DNA of 5,468 bases from an uncultured Eubacteriales bacterium (GTDB lineage Bacteria > Bacillota > Clostridia > Peptostreptococcales > Anaerovoracaceae). The stretch covers positions 1 through 5,468 of the forward strand of contig CADBSL010000043.1 of assembly GCA_902797345.1 (NCBI GenBank), written 5' to 3'. The notes below the pieces were generated by a model. That model searched no databases. It was not told the origin of the DNA and saw only the letters and a list, made by a program, of their open reading frames with translations. How positions within the stretch are numbered: position 1 is the first letter of the stretch; every line of letters starts with the position of its first letter. The translations under genes and the position numbers were made by a program. Of the stretch, positions 4,321-5,468 are shown in pieces.

Positions 4321-5468
4321 ATGACTTTAGACGATGTGACGATGATAGTGACCTTTTTCGGCGGACTGGGAATGTTCTTGTATGGTATGAAAATGATGTC
4401 CGCCGGTCTCCAGAAATTTGCGGGAGACAAAATGCAGCACATGATGGGTGTGCTGACCAACAACCGTTTTACAGGTTTGCTGGTGGGCGGCCTGGTAACG
4501 ATGATCATTCAAAGCTCCGGCGCCACTTCTGTAATGGCCATCGGTATGGTCAACGCCGGGATCATGAGCCTGACCCAGTCTGTAGGCGTCATCATGGGTG
4601 CCAACATCGGTACCACCGCTACAGCCTGGATCGTATCTGCGACTCAACTGGGGGATACCTTCGCGGTATTCAAACCCTCATTCTTTGCCCCGATCCTCAT
4701 CGGCATCGGCGCGATCATGGTGATGTTTGGCAAGAAGGCCAAAACCAATGCTATTGGAGAACTCCTGATCGCCGTGGGCGTTCTGTTCACCGGTCTGACA
4801 TGGATGTCAAACGCGGTCAAACCTTATCAGGATTCTGAAATCTTTGTCCGGGCGATCACCGTCCTGGGCGCCAACCCCTTCCTCGGTATTTTAGTCGGAT
4901 TCGTGGTGACCTGCATCATGCAGAGTTCCTCGGCTTCTATCGGTGTGCTCCAGGCTCTGGCCATGGACGGGATGATCACCGCCAATATCGCGGTATATAT
5001 CTGTCTGGGTGCCTGCATCGGTTCCTGTACCACGGCCCTGATCTCCAGTGTAGGTTCCACTACAAACGGAAAACGGGTGGCCTGGGTCAACCTGCTGTTC
5101 AACGTGATCGGCGTGATCATTTTCGGGATCATCATCTCCATCGCCTTCGTGGTGCTGCCGGATCTGGCGGCGATGCGGGTGGATGCGGTGAAAATCGCGA
5201 TTTTCCATTCCTCCTTCAAGTTGATCAATGCGATCTTCCTCTTCCCCATGGGCAACCTTCTGGTGAAGATGGCCTCCCGGATCGTCAAGGACAAGGAGGG
5301 TTCCATCGAAGAAGAGCGGACCGAACTGGCCCGGAAGCTGGACGACCGTCTCCTGCGGTCTCCCTCCTTTGCCATCGAGATGATGGTGGGCGAAGTGGTG
5401 GAAATGGGCAATCGGGCTGGCGACAATGTCCGGGCTGCGCTGAATGCCCTGATCCAGTATGACTACAG
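4321..5468 (+). CDS. Na/Pi cotransporter-family membrane protein with PhoU-like tail (3' end cut off)
   Basis: My translation gives 382 residues with no stop before the window edge, so the gene is partial. It begins MTLDDVTMIVTFFGGLGMFL. The family's two inverted repeats each carry a QSS signature: IIQSSGATS (Q64) and IMQSSSAS (Q201). Hydrophobic segments lie roughly at 8-25, 50-62, 80-105, 120-137, 143-160, 186-200, 223-240, 256-281 and 303-318, and the protein should sit in the cytoplasmic membrane. From about 325 it becomes charged and helical (DKEGSIEEERTELARKLDD), then shows a PhoU-like segment (GEVVEMGNRAGDNVRAAL). The family (Na/Pi cotransporter II-related) is presumed to import phosphate with sodium, but some bacterial members with PhoU tails may export phosphate or act in regulation. 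Direction and substrate cannot be told here. It has its own probable promoter and follows a strong terminator, so it is not co-transcribed with the synthetase gene. Confidence 0.9.
   Translation, partial: MTLDDVTMIVTFFGGLGMFLYGMKMMSAGLQKFAGDKMQHMMGVLTNNRFTGLLVGGLVTMIIQSSGATSVMAIGMVNAGIMSLTQSVGVIMGANIGTTATAWIVSATQLGDTFAVFKPSFFAPILIGIGAIMVMFGKKAKTNAIGELLIAVGVLFTGLTWMSNAVKPYQDSEIFVRAITVLGANPFLGILVGFVVTCIMQSSSASIGVLQALAMDGMITANIAVYICLGACIGSCTTALISSVGSTTNGKRVAWVNLLFNVIGVIIFGIIISIAFVVLPDLAAMRVDAVKIAIFHSSFKLINAIFLFPMGNLLVKMASRIVKDKEGSIEEERTELARKLDDRLLRSPSFAIEMMVGEVVEMGNRAGDNVRAALNALIQYDY

Noticed and set aside
4140..4508. Leftward ORF of 122 codons overlapping the transporter start
   Set aside because: It covers the promoter, ribosome-binding site and first codons of the transporter gene. 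Its product has no recognisable features, and the leftward ORFs further inside the transporter are the same kind of shadow.

Overview
The window looks like ordinary chromosome from a Gram-positive anaerobe of the Clostridia. The genes have fairly high G+C and favour CGG for arginine, while the spacers are AT-rich. Ribosome-binding sites are strong AGGAGG-type, promoters are near-consensus sigma-A type, and intrinsic hairpin/T-run terminators are present. The protein types also fit: a long-form serine acetyltransferase, a KamA-family radical SAM protein, a short alanyl-tRNA synthetase and a Na/Pi cotransporter-family protein. Family or genus cannot be fixed from this sequence alone. I see no phage, transposon, CRISPR, rRNA or tRNA sequence.

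Layout: (1) 2-949 (+) is a serine O-acetyltransferase, the entry step of cysteine synthesis. (2) 946-2040 (-) is a KamA-like radical SAM/PLP-type protein, convergent with (1). Their stop codons overlap, and the hairpin terminator serving the acetyltransferase lies inside the 3' coding end of the KamA-like gene. (3) 2041-2278 is a compact divergent control region. A perfect-consensus promoter (TTGACA-17-TATAAT) reads left into the KamA-like gene, and TTGACG-17-TAAAAT with an extended -10 reads right into the synthetase gene. The two -35 elements lie in the arms of a perfect 9-bp inverted repeat. Three TTTACATAA copies with exact 13-nt spacing lie between the leftward -10 and the KamA-like ribosome-binding site. 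(4) 2279-4075 (+) is a 598-residue alanyl-tRNA synthetase of the short type, followed by a strong terminator. (5) 4076-4320 is a spacer with that terminator, a 14-bp tandem repeat and a probable promoter. (6) 4321-5468 (+) is a Na/Pi cotransporter-family membrane protein with the start of its PhoU-like tail, cut by the window edge.

The genes do not form an operon. Each has its own promoter or terminator as far as can be seen, and their functions (cysteine synthesis, radical SAM amino-acid chemistry, tRNA charging, phosphate-type transport) do not make one pathway. I did not find a clearly new multi-gene system. The best leads are the domain-reduced alanyl-tRNA synthetase with a cysteine-rich insert, the KamA-like enzyme lacking the residues used for lysine recognition, and the periodic repeats at its promoter.
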